Below, piece after piece: positions 33,268 to 44,200 of a stretch of DNA of 52,663 bases. This DNA comes from Bacteroidales bacterium. Its GTDB lineage: Bacteria; Bacteroidota; Bacteroidia; Bacteroidales; VadinHA17. The notes under the pieces are model-generated. The model saw only the letters and a program-made list of their open reading frames with translations. It ran no database searches and was not told where the DNA came from. The DNA lies in contig JALOMO010000003.1 in assembly GCA_025455395.1 (NCBI GenBank), positions 1 to 52,663 of the forward strand, in the 5' to 3' direction. Position numbers and translations under genes: made by a program. How positions within the stretch are numbered: position 1 is the first letter of the stretch; each line of letters starts with the position of its first letter.

Positions 33268-34113
33268 TTATTTTCTCTGAAGTGAATACAGATACTCTAT
33301 CTCCTGTGCCCAGAGTGCTTCATCTGGGGTCTCGAGTATGAGAGGCATATCATCAAAGCGCGGATCGTTCATGATGAGGCTGAAAACCTCATCGCCTATC
33401 TCCCCCTGATGCAGGTTGTCATGCCTGTCAACACGTGTGCCGAATGCTTTTTTTGATTCATTGAGATGCATTCCCTTCAGGAATGAGAACCCGACTATTC
33501 TGTCAAATTCGGCAAAGACTTCAATAAACCCTCGTGCCGTGGAGAGGTCATATCCCGAGGTAAATGCATGGCAGGTGTCAATACAAACTCCTACCCTGCT
33601 TTTGTCGGAGACTCTGTCAATAATATACCTAAGATGCTCAAACCTGTATCCCAGGTTGGTTCCCTGTCCTGCCGTATTCTCAATCACAGCAATGACACCT
33701 TTCGTTTCAGAGAGGGCAATGTTCACTGATTCGGCAATCAGGTCAAGGCTCTGTTCCTCGGATAGCCTACCCAGGTGGCTTCCGGGGTGAAAATTAAGCC
33801 TGTCAAGACCGAGTTGTTCGCAACGCTTCATCTCGTCAATGAATGCCTCACGTGACTGGAGAAGGCCCATGTCGTCTGGATTGCCAAGATTGATAAGATA
33901 GCTGTCATGCGGCAATATCTGGAATGGCTTGTATCCGTATTTTTCGCAGTTATTGCGGAACGCTTCTATGCTGCTTCGCTGCAAGGGTGCAGAAAACCAC
34001 TGCCTCTGATTCTTGGTGAAAAAGGCAAATGCCTTAGCTCCTATCTCATGTGCGTTTACAGGTGCGTTCTCAACGCCGCCTGATGCACTTATGTGTGCGC
34101 CAACGTATTTCAT
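33268..34113 (-). CDS. nfo: endonuclease IV (AP endonuclease)
   Basis: A zinc enzyme that cuts DNA 5' of abasic sites in base-excision repair. The ATG at 34113 gives 281 residues and the family N-terminus [18 protein letters not shown]; the longer frame starts at TTG. Zinc-site segments are [64 protein letters not shown] and LILETP. It converges with Stealth-2 and ends next to the surface-system operon, but it has no evident link to either. Confidence 0.95.
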   Translation of the reverse strand: MKYVGAHISASGGVENAPVNAHEIGAKAFAFFTKNQRQWFSAPLQRSSIEAFRNNCEKYGYKPFQILPHDSYLINLGNPDDMGLLQSREAFIDEMKRCEQLGLDRLNFHPGSHLGRLSEEQSLDLIAESVNIALSETKGVIAVIENTAGQGTNLGYRFEHLRYIIDRVSDKSRVGVCIDTCHAFTSGYDLSTARGFIEVFAEFDRIVGFSFLKGMHLNESKKAFGTRVDRHDNLHQGEIGDEVFSLIMNDPRFDDMPLILETPDEALWAQEIEYLYSLQRK

Positions 34114-34143
34114 AAATGCAGATTTAAGAATCAAAAATAGGGA

Positions 34144-37100
34144 TTATTTGTTCTCCGCAGGCCTATCTATCACAAAGACATCAGAGAAGCCAAGGCCGGC
34201 AAGCTCGGGATAATATGGATAAGTCTCTTCCCTGTTGTAGAAACCGGTTATCACAACCCTGTAAGTGTCCCACTCCTCTAATATCTCAACCGGAAGCTTA
34301 AGCTTTCTCTCGATCTTGCCCTTCGCTCTCACAGCCTGGCTGCGTTTGTAGAAGCTTGCTGCGTGGAGAAGGAATCTTGGCGGAAGGACCACCGGCGGTT
34401 CCTCTATCACCTCAGGTTCAGGTTTGGGTTCGGCAATTACGGCTGCCTGCTCAGGTTCGGCAGGTGTAACGGTGATTATTTCAACTCCGGGTGCTGGTAT
34501 GATTACAACATCATCAAAGCCATACTTCCTCAGAACAGGCAGGAACTCCCTTACCTCATTTGTGTCGGCGAATTCTACCTGTACTTTGTAAACACCATCC
34601 TCGTTCCTTAAAGTCACCATCTTCTCAGAGGCAGCTAAAAGTCTGTCAATAGTCGATGTGCTCTCTTCTGCCCGGTTGAATACACCCAGCTGTACGGTCG
34701 TCCCGGCTATCTGAACAGGCTCAGGCCTTTCCGTAATGGTCTCTCTTACCCTGGCGATGGAGTCCTCCCTTATTGTCGTTATATAGTCTTGTTTCACAGC
34801 CCTGTTCGTTATTACCCAGATCTGGTTGATCCCCTGGTTGTGAATAAGTGGTATGTAAGAGTTAAGCTCTTCACGATCGGTGAATCCGGTAATACGAACC
34901 TTCCAGAAGCCATCCTCCTCAAACAATTCTACATTCTTGTCAAGAGCTCCCTCGACCTTCTTCTTCATTATTTCGGCATAGACCTTATTCTGGAATGCTC
35001 CGAACTGAACGGCATAATAATCTTCGGTTATTGTCACAAGTTCACGTGTGACCTCGTGCACAACCAGGTAAGTGGTATCTTTCTGCACTGACGGTACAAC
35101 AGCTACCGGCAGCCTGGCAGTGTCGGCCGCCGGCAATATCCTTCTGAGGGTGAAATCAATTCCCTCCACATAATCGCCGTCAAGGCTTGCATTAATGGTG
35201 AATGGAACCGAATCAGGAGTTGAGACCATATTTAGCTTCCGGAGCTGTGCCGTGTCAATCCGCGCATAATATGAGCCCGGCGCAAGTCCAAAGTAGCTGA
35301 AATAGCCATCTTCTTCAGTTAAAGCCCTTGCGGTTACCAGACGCTTGTTATTATGAATATTTACAATTATGCGGCTCAGTCCGCTACTGGACCCCTTATC
35401 TTCAAGCATAATGAAACCGGTTACTTCCCCCCTGACAGAGACAGGTACTTCAACCAGCTTAAGCATGTTCGGATCAATTATTACCGCCAGCGATCTTTTA
35501 TCGATCCTCCATGATATATTGTCAAACCCCTTTTCATCAAGCTCAATGAAATACTTCGTGTATGGTTCCAGTCCGAGAATATGTATTGCAGTATCTTTCT
35601 CGCTGTGCTCAACCCGTCCGCCGTTTGAATGAACATTAAGGCCCTTTGCCAGCGGCTCTCCATCATCCCTTATACCGTTTACGTTCAGATCAAGGAATGC
35701 AATTATCGAGATGCCGCCCCTTCCTACATTTGTGCGGTTATCAGGCTTGAAATAATGTGTGGCTTTGTCATTTATGAAACTGCCCCTTGCATACTGAATA
35801 AGAGTCGTTCGATTATTGCTCTGTCGTGCCGAAATGCCGGTCTGGGCAAATGAGAAGTCATAACGGAAGCCCACTTCACCCAGGTGCAGACTGGTTTTAT
35901 AATTCTGTTCATAAGAGAGATTCAGGAAGACTTTTTCTAAAATCCGTTTTTCAAGGGTCACCTTTGATGATAATAACTCCTTATCAGAGAAGCTGTATTG
36001 TGCCTGCGGAATTAAAACAAAATTGAAGGGCAACCTCACGGTCAGGGAAAGATTGCTGAAATAGTTGGGATCAACATCGGAAATGAAAATGGCATAATTT
36101 GTAAGATTTGCATGTACTCCGAATATTTGTCCTGCCAGCATCCATTCTGCTGTTGTATAATAAGAGAACGGGACAATGATTTTTGAATAGGAGATCCTTG
36201 AATATGCCGAGTAATTTCCGAAACGCAATGGCAATGAAAGCGCGGCACGTCTTTCTTCCAGATAGTTATAGCTGATAGCTTTCTGACCTTCTTTATATTT
36301 TGTGTAGTTCAGGTCAAGCTGAATATTGGAAGGAAGACGATATGTGAGAAGTCCCTTTGCCCTGACGCCATAGGTGTATTCACCTGTAAGAAGCAAATTT
36401 CTGGTGACCCTGAAGGAGGCGTTGATATAGGGCATCAGCGGCCCGGTAGAAACTGATGAAAGGTATTCTACTCCGCCACCGACAGTAAGATTGTTTGCCA
36501 CACCATAATTGACGCTGGCCTTTGAATAGCGGCTCCAGACCGAGTCTTCCACGACACCCGCGCTGAATGTATATTCAAGAGTCTTAACAGGCAGGAAGTT
36601 ATACGGAATGATGATGTTTTGTTCGCGAATCCGCTCCTCTCCCCATGGACCATAAAACTTGAGCTTCACAAGTGTGTTTCCGTAAACAAGCGGCACGTCA
36701 AAGGAAAAGAAGCCCGAGCCGTCTGCCTCTTTGTAATCAACAAGAACATTGTTGACATACAACTCAACTGTCCACCCCGGCTCAGTCCTGTCGGTAAGAG
36801 TATATGAACCGAATGACCGCCTGAAGGTTGTCGGGGTATTTGTGAGCTGAATTCCCACAACCGGGTCGAATATAGAGGCTGTGGCATTTGATGATATCTT
36901 CCCTGCCATGATCTGCCGGAGGAACTCACGATCATTGTTGACATGCCGCCACAGATAATACTGTTGTTTCTCTGAGAAGGGCTGTCGTGTATGGTAATAG
37001 AGAGAGGCGGTGGCTTCACCGCCTGCAATAACCGCCCCCAGGGCTACGTTCATCCGGGCCTCGGAGGGTCCGTCAACCTGCTCATTCGCATACACAGACC

Positions 37101-37737
37101 AGTCAGCCATACCAAACCTGAAACCGGGATATGATCTTCCGATCGTCGTGTCTACCTCAGGGTCTCCCTTCAGGCGTGTAATGTTTTTCCGCATCTCCTC
37201 AAGCCTCATCTCCCGTATTAGCGGGAGCTCGGTATCTGAGTCAATAGTGACAGTCAGGTCCCGGAATCCGAATTTACAGTCCAACCCGAAAACCTTGCCG
37301 TACCAGGGTGCCCTCAGATAGAGATTGGTCTCTGAACGTACGAGGTCCCCCTCCTCCAGCACGAAGGTCTTGCCAGCATATGTGATTGTGTTTGTGGTTC
37401 TGTCAATTGAGTACTCCGCTTCAGGAACAATAAAGAAGCCTGTTACAAGATCAAGATTCTCTGATGGAACGTTTCTAATTTTGAGGAAGTCAAACAGGTT
37501 TGTAACAGGAAGATAGAGTTCTTCATTCCTTATCACAGCATCAATTTCCCCGACACCAAAATAGGGAATCTTAATATATACTGATATCTCATCATATGAA
37601 GACTCCTCCTGTGCAGCTACATATATCTGGGCAAAGACGAGAAGGAAGAAAGTAAAAACAATCTTGCAGATGATCTCCGGACCGGAGGCAGCAATCCCTC
37701 TGTTTTTGTGTCCGGGATATGCTTTTCTTTCTACCAT
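34144..37737 (-). CDS. usher-like outer-membrane protein with three SPOR domains
   Basis: This 1197-residue protein has a signal peptide (to about residue 43). Residues 45-150 resemble an usher N-terminal domain (DAVIRNEELYLPVTNLFDFLKI). About 175-660 is a beta-barrel-like region rich in alternating Tyr/Thr strands. A plug-like segment at 318-365 (VELYVNNVLVDYKEADGSG, FSFDVPLVYGNT, GPWGEERIRE) matches the FimD/PapC style. A C-terminal Ig-like/SdrD-like part at 665-870 begins AFLDLNVNGIRDDGEPL. Then come three SPOR domains at about 906-978, 1008-1082 and 1120-1192 (VQFGAFQN, VQLGVFNR, HAASFYKR), expected to bind denuded peptidoglycan. It is the last gene of the operon. The usher role is inferred from layout and context; a different OM biogenesis role is possible. 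Confidence 0.7.
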   Translation of the reverse strand: MVERKAYPGHKNRGIAASGPEIICKIVFTFFLLVFAQIYVAAQEESSYDEISVYIKIPYFGVGEIDAVIRNEELYLPVTNLFDFLKIRNVPSENLDLVTGFFIVPEAEYSIDRTTNTITYAGKTFVLEEGDLVRSETNLYLRAPWYGKVFGLDCKFGFRDLTVTIDSDTELPLIREMRLEEMRKNITRLKGDPEVDTTIGRSYPGFRFGMADWSVYANEQVDGPSEARMNVALGAVIAGGEATASLYYHTRQPFSEKQQYYLWRHVNNDREFLRQIMAGKISSNATASIFDPVVGIQLTNTPTTFRRSFGSYTLTDRTEPGWTVELYVNNVLVDYKEADGSGFFSFDVPLVYGNTLVKLKFYGPWGEERIREQNIIIPYNFLPVKTLEYTFSAGVVEDSVWSRYSKASVNYGVANNLTVGGGVEYLSSVSTGPLMPYINASFRVTRNLLLTGEYTYGVRAKGLLTYRLPSNIQLDLNYTKYKEGQKAISYNYLEERRAALSLPLRFGNYSAYSRISYSKIIVPFSYYTTAEWMLAGQIFGVHANLTNYAIFISDVDPNYFSNLSLTVRLPFNFVLIPQAQYSFSDKELLSSKVTLEKRILEKVFLNLSYEQNYKTSLHLGEVGFRYDFSFAQTGISARQSNNRTTLIQYARGSFINDKATHYFKPDNRTNVGRGGISIIAFLDLNVNGIRDDGEPLAKGLNVHSNGGRVEHSEKDTAIHILGLEPYTKYFIELDEKGFDNISWRIDKRSLAVIIDPNMLKLVEVPVSVRGEVTGFIMLEDKGSSSGLSRIIVNIHNNKRLVTARALTEEDGYFSYFGLAPGSYYARIDTAQLRKLNMVSTPDSVPFTINASLDGDYVEGIDFTLRRILPAADTARLPVAVVPSVQKDTTYLVVHEVTRELVTITEDYYAVQFGAFQNKVYAEIMKKKVEGALDKNVELFEEDGFWKVRITGFTDREELNSYIPLIHNQGINQIWVITNRAVKQDYITTIREDSIARVRETITERPEPVQIAGTTVQLGVFNRAEESTSTIDRLLAASEKMVTLRNEDGVYKVQVEFADTNEVREFLPVLRKYGFDDVVIIPAPGVEIITVTPAEPEQAAVIAEPKPEPEVIEEPPVVLPPRFLLHAASFYKRSQAVRAKGKIERKLKLPVEILEEWDTYRVVITGFYNREETYPYYPELAGLGFSDVFVIDRPAENK

Positions 37738-37766
37738 CTGCTTCTTTCATCTTCTTATCAGGCTTC

Positions 37767-38294
37767 CTATTGCTGTACAAGTGTAATAGCAAAGGTTCCT
37801 GTATAATTGCCAGGCGGATTTGCAACAATGTCTCCTATTGTCAGGGTGCCGCCGACCAGCAGCGTCGTCTGCTGCTGCCATGGTACACTTGTAACAAAAG
37901 GCATTGCAGGCAGGGTTGAGCCAATCTGAAGTGACAGAGTACCACCACCACTACCGGTAAGTGTAACCGGAGGGTTAACAAGCATTGTTATTACTGTCCC
38001 CGGATTGGCCCTTATGTAAAACATTGCCGGAGTAAAGATAAATCCCATGCCGAAACGCACAACATCTCCTGTTGAAGATCTCGATCCGTCTGGACGAACT
38101 GTGAGCGTACCGCCATTTAACCCGGGAGAGAACGCACCGAAGGCAAGCGGCTGTGCGTGGTTGACCGTAACAATGATAGGTCGTGGCGGCAGCACCTGCC
38201 CGTTGACTGCCGAGAATGCCCCACCCAGCAATGATACAGTAACTAAAAGTATTATCCTTTCCCTGAAACTCAATATGCCTCCTTTCTTGTTCAT
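37767..38294 (-). CDS. DUF4402-like secreted protein 3
   Basis: This 175-residue protein starts at ATG 38294 (a TTG one codon earlier is also in frame). It has a signal peptide with a basic start (MNKKGGILSFRERIILL). The mature domain shows DUF4402-type marks: FGAFSPGLNGGTLTVRPDGSR, LVGGTLTIGDIV and the closing strand NYTGTFAITLVQ. Stop and start with the giant gene share one base (TGATG), so translation is coupled. The usher-like gene follows after 29 bases. It is more diverged than the two other DUF4402 proteins and may be a tip or adaptor subunit. Confidence 0.75.
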   Translation of the reverse strand: MNKKGGILSFRERIILLVTVSLLGGAFSAVNGQVLPPRPIIVTVNHAQPLAFGAFSPGLNGGTLTVRPDGSRSSTGDVVRFGMGFIFTPAMFYIRANPGTVITMLVNPPVTLTGSGGGTLSLQIGSTLPAMPFVTSVPWQQQTTLLVGGTLTIGDIVANPPGNYTGTFAITLVQQ

Positions 38295-41200
38295 CAATAT
38301 CCTATGAACAGCTTTATTGTGCCACTCCTGTTTCCGGTTATATAGCTGACTATATAAATACCCTGCCTTACCCCTGTTTCAAATTCATAGTATCCGGTCT
38401 CAGAAACCTCTTTAATGAACAGCGGCCTGCCCGATAGATCAAACACTGTGATGATCCCCTCCCTGTTCTCGACCAGACTGATATTACCCTTTAATACGCT
38501 GTTCACAGCAAATGCTGTGAAGATTGACTCCGATGCCGCAGGATATTCTATTCCCGTTGTTCCCTTCAGAAACGCAATGGAGAACCTCTCATTATAATCA
38601 CCTGAATTAAGTGTGAGCTTGTAGCTCTGACCTGGAAGCAGGTTAATATTGGCGCCAGTAATGCGGTCGCGAAAATATACTTTCATTCCTTCGGGTAGAT
38701 TCTCAATCTCCTTAATCCCGAAACTGATCTCCCCGTCTATGTATGTTTTAAGCCCCAGCGGCACTACTGTTGCTGTATCTGTCTGAACCGGCAGCGCATT
38801 GATTGAAAGTCTTTTTCCTCCGCTCAGAACCGAATAGAAATTGGTCATCATCATATCGGTATTCATCAGCTTAAGAGCATCATATTCACTGTCAAAGCCG
38901 GCCTGGGCCTCATCGTTGAAATAGACTACAACAGGGTCTGCCGATGCCTGATCTCCGGTAAATGATGCTGTCACTCTGACAAGGAAGTGCCTGTGGGGGC
39001 GTGCCGACTTCAGGAACGGGCGGGTCAGGTCATTTATCCTGACGCTGTTTGTAACACCGAGGGTTCCTGTGACAGGAAATACGCCGTCAGTGACATGCAC
39101 AAAGAAGCCCTGCATGGAGGGGATGGTGTCACTGGCAAAACCATCGCTCGAGATCCCGTTTACGTAGCTGCTGTAAGCGCCACCGTATTCATCTGTTTCA
39201 CTCGCCCTGAAATAATAAACTGAGTTGTCAATATTCGTCTTTGTCCAACCAGGGAGACTCCATCTGATCGGCGAGGGGTACGGATTGCCAACAAGATTGA
39301 ATCCTTTTGTATAGGTGCTGTCATGATTGTAAAGCGTTACGGAAATGGGGCCGTTATTAACCACACCTGTTACATCGACCGTATGTGATAATGTGTCGGC
39401 GCCGAAATTAACAGCATACCCTTCGAGCGGATACAAAATACTGTCAGGGTCATTATAGCTTAGCCAGCCCGCTCCTCTGCTGTTTTCCTCGTTCCGGTAG
39501 AAGAGAGGGAAGGCCGCACCAAGGTCCATGTCGTCACTGAACTCACCCACAGTAGCGGCCTGGAAAGGAGAACTGAAATATTTATATCCGAACTTAACGG
39601 GCAGATAACGCTGCAAGGTGACATCGCCCACGATTGTCCCCGCCCCCGAGCCATCAATAAGAGCAGTCTGGGCTGAATCTGAAACTAAAACCAGGTTGCC
39701 GCCTGATGCCAGGCTGCCATTCTGAACCAAGACAACTCCGGAGACATTTAAGGCATCAAGAAGTGTTACACCTGCATTATTGTTAATTGTAATGTTTTCA
39801 ACCGTGTTGGTGCTGAATGTATTCAGGCTGACACTCTGAGGGGATGTGCCGTTGAAAATGACAGTCCCGTTTGTTACATCAAATGACCCGGCATTTGTTA
39901 CTGACCCGGCAATGCCAAGGACCCCTTCGTTAACCGTCAGGGAGGACCCCGTTCCCATGACCAGGTTTGTAACTCCACCGGTGATTCCGCTGTTTATTAC
40001 CGGATCGTTTGCAACATCGGGGATTTGCACGCTGGTAGTCTGATAAGGAACAAACCCGCAAGACCAGTTACCCGGATTATTCCAGTCAGTGGAGTTGTTC
40101 CCGGTCCATGTTTGTCCTGAAACTGTTATTGATGATGTAGCAGTGGTGGTTCCGCAAACAGGAATATTAACCGTATTTGTTACGGTATAGACACCAGATA
40201 TGCTGGCGGAGAGGTCAATCTGCCCTGTTGCGCTGTTAATAAAAACAAGTCCGGGTGTCGAGGTAAAGGTACCGGCAACTCCGTCAGGGTCAAGAACAGG
40301 AACCGGATCAGGTTGATTCTGACAATAGGGAGAACCGGCATAGGCAAAGGAGGCAACCGGCACTGTGATACTCATTGTTCTTGCAGGGGATGTACCACAT
40401 GCATTTGTTGCTGTTACACTCAGCGTTCCGCTTGTGGCAGAAGCATTATAATCAATTGTAACCGAATTGCCAGTTCCATTGATTGTATGGCCGGTCCCGC
40501 TGTAAGACCATGCATAGGTTACACCTGAAACAAACGGCACAGTATAAACATATCCGGCTGTTCCCCGACAAACCACTGCTGTGGAAGCGGTAAAGTCGCC
40601 CGGCTGTGATGCTACTACCGGAAAAGAGATAACCACATCGTCAGAAGAACTGCACGGACCATTGCTGATAGTCCAGCGGAGGGTATAGCTCACTCCCAGT
40701 ATCCCGTTAAAGACCGTATTGTACTGCACACTGTTTACAAAAGAGCCACCTGAACCACTGATGACGGACCATAATCCTGAATAGGGTGCAGGGTTATTTC
40801 CATCAAGCTGCGTTGATGAGACTCCGCAGAGTGACTGGTTTGCACCCGCATCAGCAGTGGTTGGTACAGCATATACTACCACGGTGGAGGCGTCAACGAC
40901 ACCCTGTCCTGCCCCGTCGTTAAAACGGAACCCGGTGAGCCGGTAAGCCCCGGTAACCAATGCCGGAAGCGTGTAGGGCAGCGAAGTTACTATTACATCA
41001 GGCTGTGCAGTTCCGTTTATTGTATAACTGAGAATATAATTCAGGTTAATTGGTGTGAATGAGGTAAATGAAACGGGTATTCCGCCGGTGCCGCATACAG
41101 GTCCGGCAGGATTGAGAGCAGCCCTCGCCAGTGTCCCTGTAATACTGGCCGTTGTAAAACTGACGGGGGTTGTTGAGATACTTATACTGTTGAGTGTTTC

Positions 41201-44200
41201 AACGGCGCCTGTATTAAGGGTGCCAGTTCCCACCGATGGCAATTCTGTCCATAATCCTGCAATATCCTGAGCTACACGCATATCTGCAATGCCGTTTGCT
41301 GTCATCAGAGGAGTCAGTTCGCTTTGCGCGTCCCACCCTGCCTTTATTTTTGCGGTCGCCGGTGCGGCAGCCGACACTGACCAGTATTCCTGAGTATTTG
41401 AAACCTGAAGCGGAGGAGCAATTGACGTTGCAGTTGAGTTGGGCCTGAAGTATTCTGCTGTCCATGCCATTGTTGTTCCGGCTGTTGATGTTAGCGTGAA
41501 TTCATGACCTAAATCTGTTCCTCTGCCAAGAGGGAAAATGAAGACCTCGCCATTGACTATATTCTTAGTCAATGGTCCGCTTATAAAGGACCCCGCCTGT
41601 CCGCCAACCGGCGTAACAGCATCAGCAGCTGTACTCAGCAGCCTCATCCTGTTAGTGCTGGTTGTAACAATAATACCATTCGTCAGCAACAACCTGCTGT
41701 TTACTTCAATTGCCCCGTTGAGGCCAATCACTAATCCTGCAGGATTATTTATCTCCATGTTATTGAACCGGCTTGTGCCGGTAAAGTCACCTGTAGCACC
41801 TCCGACTGTCTGTTGCGTGGAGCCGGCAAATATTACTGTGGCGTAAGGATAGTTTCCGGTGCCGCTTCTGAATACTCCTGTATTATATTTCTCCATCGTG
41901 CCCTGAATGGTAAGTGTCCTGTTATTGAAGCTGTTATCCAGGGCCGGACCGTCAATAACCAGTCTCCTGCAGATAGTAAGGTCACTATTCGGTATTATGC
42001 GCTCTCCTGTTCCGGAAAAGAACAGATTAGGCAACGAGGTGTACTGACCGGAAACCACTATATATGATCCTGCGCCGCCGTACTCAATGGTTCCGTTGCC
42101 ACCGCACGAGGTGAAATCAGTGTAGGTACCGGCAGGCAGATTGCCGCCTTCAACGTATAGCTTTCCGTCTCCGTCTACACTACCCAGATCGTGTCCGAAA
42201 CTGCCTGCCGGTACCCTCAGTTCACTGTTTATAAGAGTGGTAAGCGCTGAAATATAATTTATGTTCGCTGTAACCGTATGATTGATGATCACATTGCAGC
42301 CAACAGGTCCTCCGCTCGGACAGGGTGGTGACGAACCCACCGGTTCCCAGATATTCTGATTTGACCAATTGCCGGTTGAGATTGTTCTGTACGTCGGTAC
42401 CTCGTCGGGAATAGCCGTATCGTTGCCTGCCGTATAATCACCGTTGAGATTACTACTGCCTGAGTAAACAAATCTGATGGTGTGAGCTGTCTCGTTAACG
42501 TTATCCGTTGCTGCACCGGGAGGTGCCTTGTCCCAGCTGCTGCCGGGCAATACAAGGCGGGCTGCCACATAGCTGCTCTCGTCTCCGGCCACATCCCCTG
42601 CGAGATATTGCAGTGTCAGTTCCGCATTAAACCCGGATAGTCCTGAACTCTCAATCTGCCAGTAATATCCAAGGGTGTTGAGCGGGTCAGAGGCGCTGGG
42701 ATGATTGTCATCCACCGGATTTATTCTTACAGAACCAACATTTGTGCTGGCTGTGATATCAAAGGTTGCCGGAGTGTGCTTTGCCGATACACCAACAGGG
42801 AAAGTGAATGTCTGTCCTGCTGCAGGAAAGAACTTAAGCATACCCCTGCTGCTTGACACCCCGTCAGACCTGATCATTTTTGATGCACTGAAAGGCTCTC
42901 CTGATATCTGGCTGTTCTGTCCCAGGGTCAGGAGATGACTGTTTATGTCAAGAATGCCCTGTGTAAGAACCAGGTTGTTCTGCACGGTAATATCATTGAT
43001 AATAGTTGCGCCGCTCATGTTATCAAGCACTAGTCTCCCAAAGGAACCCGTACCGCTGATCAACTGCTGTGTGCTGCCGGCCATTCTCACACCCCCTAAT
43101 GAATTATCATCAGTATAAGCACCGTTGTTTGTGATATCGCCCCGAAGAGTAACCAGCGCTGTGTTGAGAACAAGGTTTCCTGATGCTATCTCAAGATTTC
43201 TTGAAACGGTAAAACTGACATTGGCAGTAAGAGATGTCACTGATGACACTTCGAGGTCGTAAAAGTCAGTGACTGACGAGCCTGTAACAGCCTGGGCTCC
43301 CCCGCTGAAGATAGTCCTGTTGGTCCCGTAACTATATGTCCCGCTGTTATTAAGGTCTCCCTTAATAGTGAGGGTATTGTTATTGGAGCTGAAGGAGCTG
43401 AGGCCATTGCTTATAGTAAGGGCGCCGTTCAAAACCAGCGGACTTACCATCAGCGAGAGCGTTGCATCCCGCGCTGTTGCCGTTGTCTTGCCGGTAACCG
43501 TCAGATTATTGAGTGCGATATTTGCATCCATCGAATATGTCTGGGCCAGGTCGATCACTGGCCCGGAGGCAGGCGTCTGGGAAAAGATAATCGCTCCTCC
43601 TGTCACGGAAGAGTTGGCCGGCCTGAGATACAGGTCACCAAAGGTGGTGCCTCCACCACGAATAACATTGATTGTGCCACCTGACATTGTAAATTCACTG
43701 CCTTCATTTAGAACCTCCAGCTTAGCCTTGGTCAGATTTGCGTTGTTTCCATATATGATGACATTGCCCCCGCTCTGTCTGTAAGTCAATATCCCGTTGG
43801 TTGTTGCTATTGGCCTCCTTATCTGACCGTTGACAAACAATCTTCCGCTCATTATCTCGAGCATCGAAGCCCCGCTTCCCGAATATTCAATGTCAGCATT
43901 ATTCGTTGTGTTATTCACTGGCCCGACATATACATTGCCTCCTCCGTTGAGAATTCTCAGCCTGCCATTGAGGTAAAGGATCTCACTTGAGGCGCTGTTT
44001 GAAAAATAGACATTTGAGGGTGTATTGATAGTAAGCCCGGCTGTGGATGGAATAATAAAATCTGTTCCCGTTGATACTGTAAAATCTCCAGTCCTGTCGT
44101 AGACCAGGGTGCCATTCTGTAAAGTAAGCCAGTTGTCTGTCGGTGTCTGAAAAGTGCCTCCTATATTCCAGGTAAGCGTTGTGTCAGGCGTGGTGCCTTT

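Noticed and set aside
4011..34113. SusC/SusD pair, insertion sequence or integrase
   Set aside because: None of the reading frames shows TonB-receptor plug, SusD, transposase or recombinase motifs.
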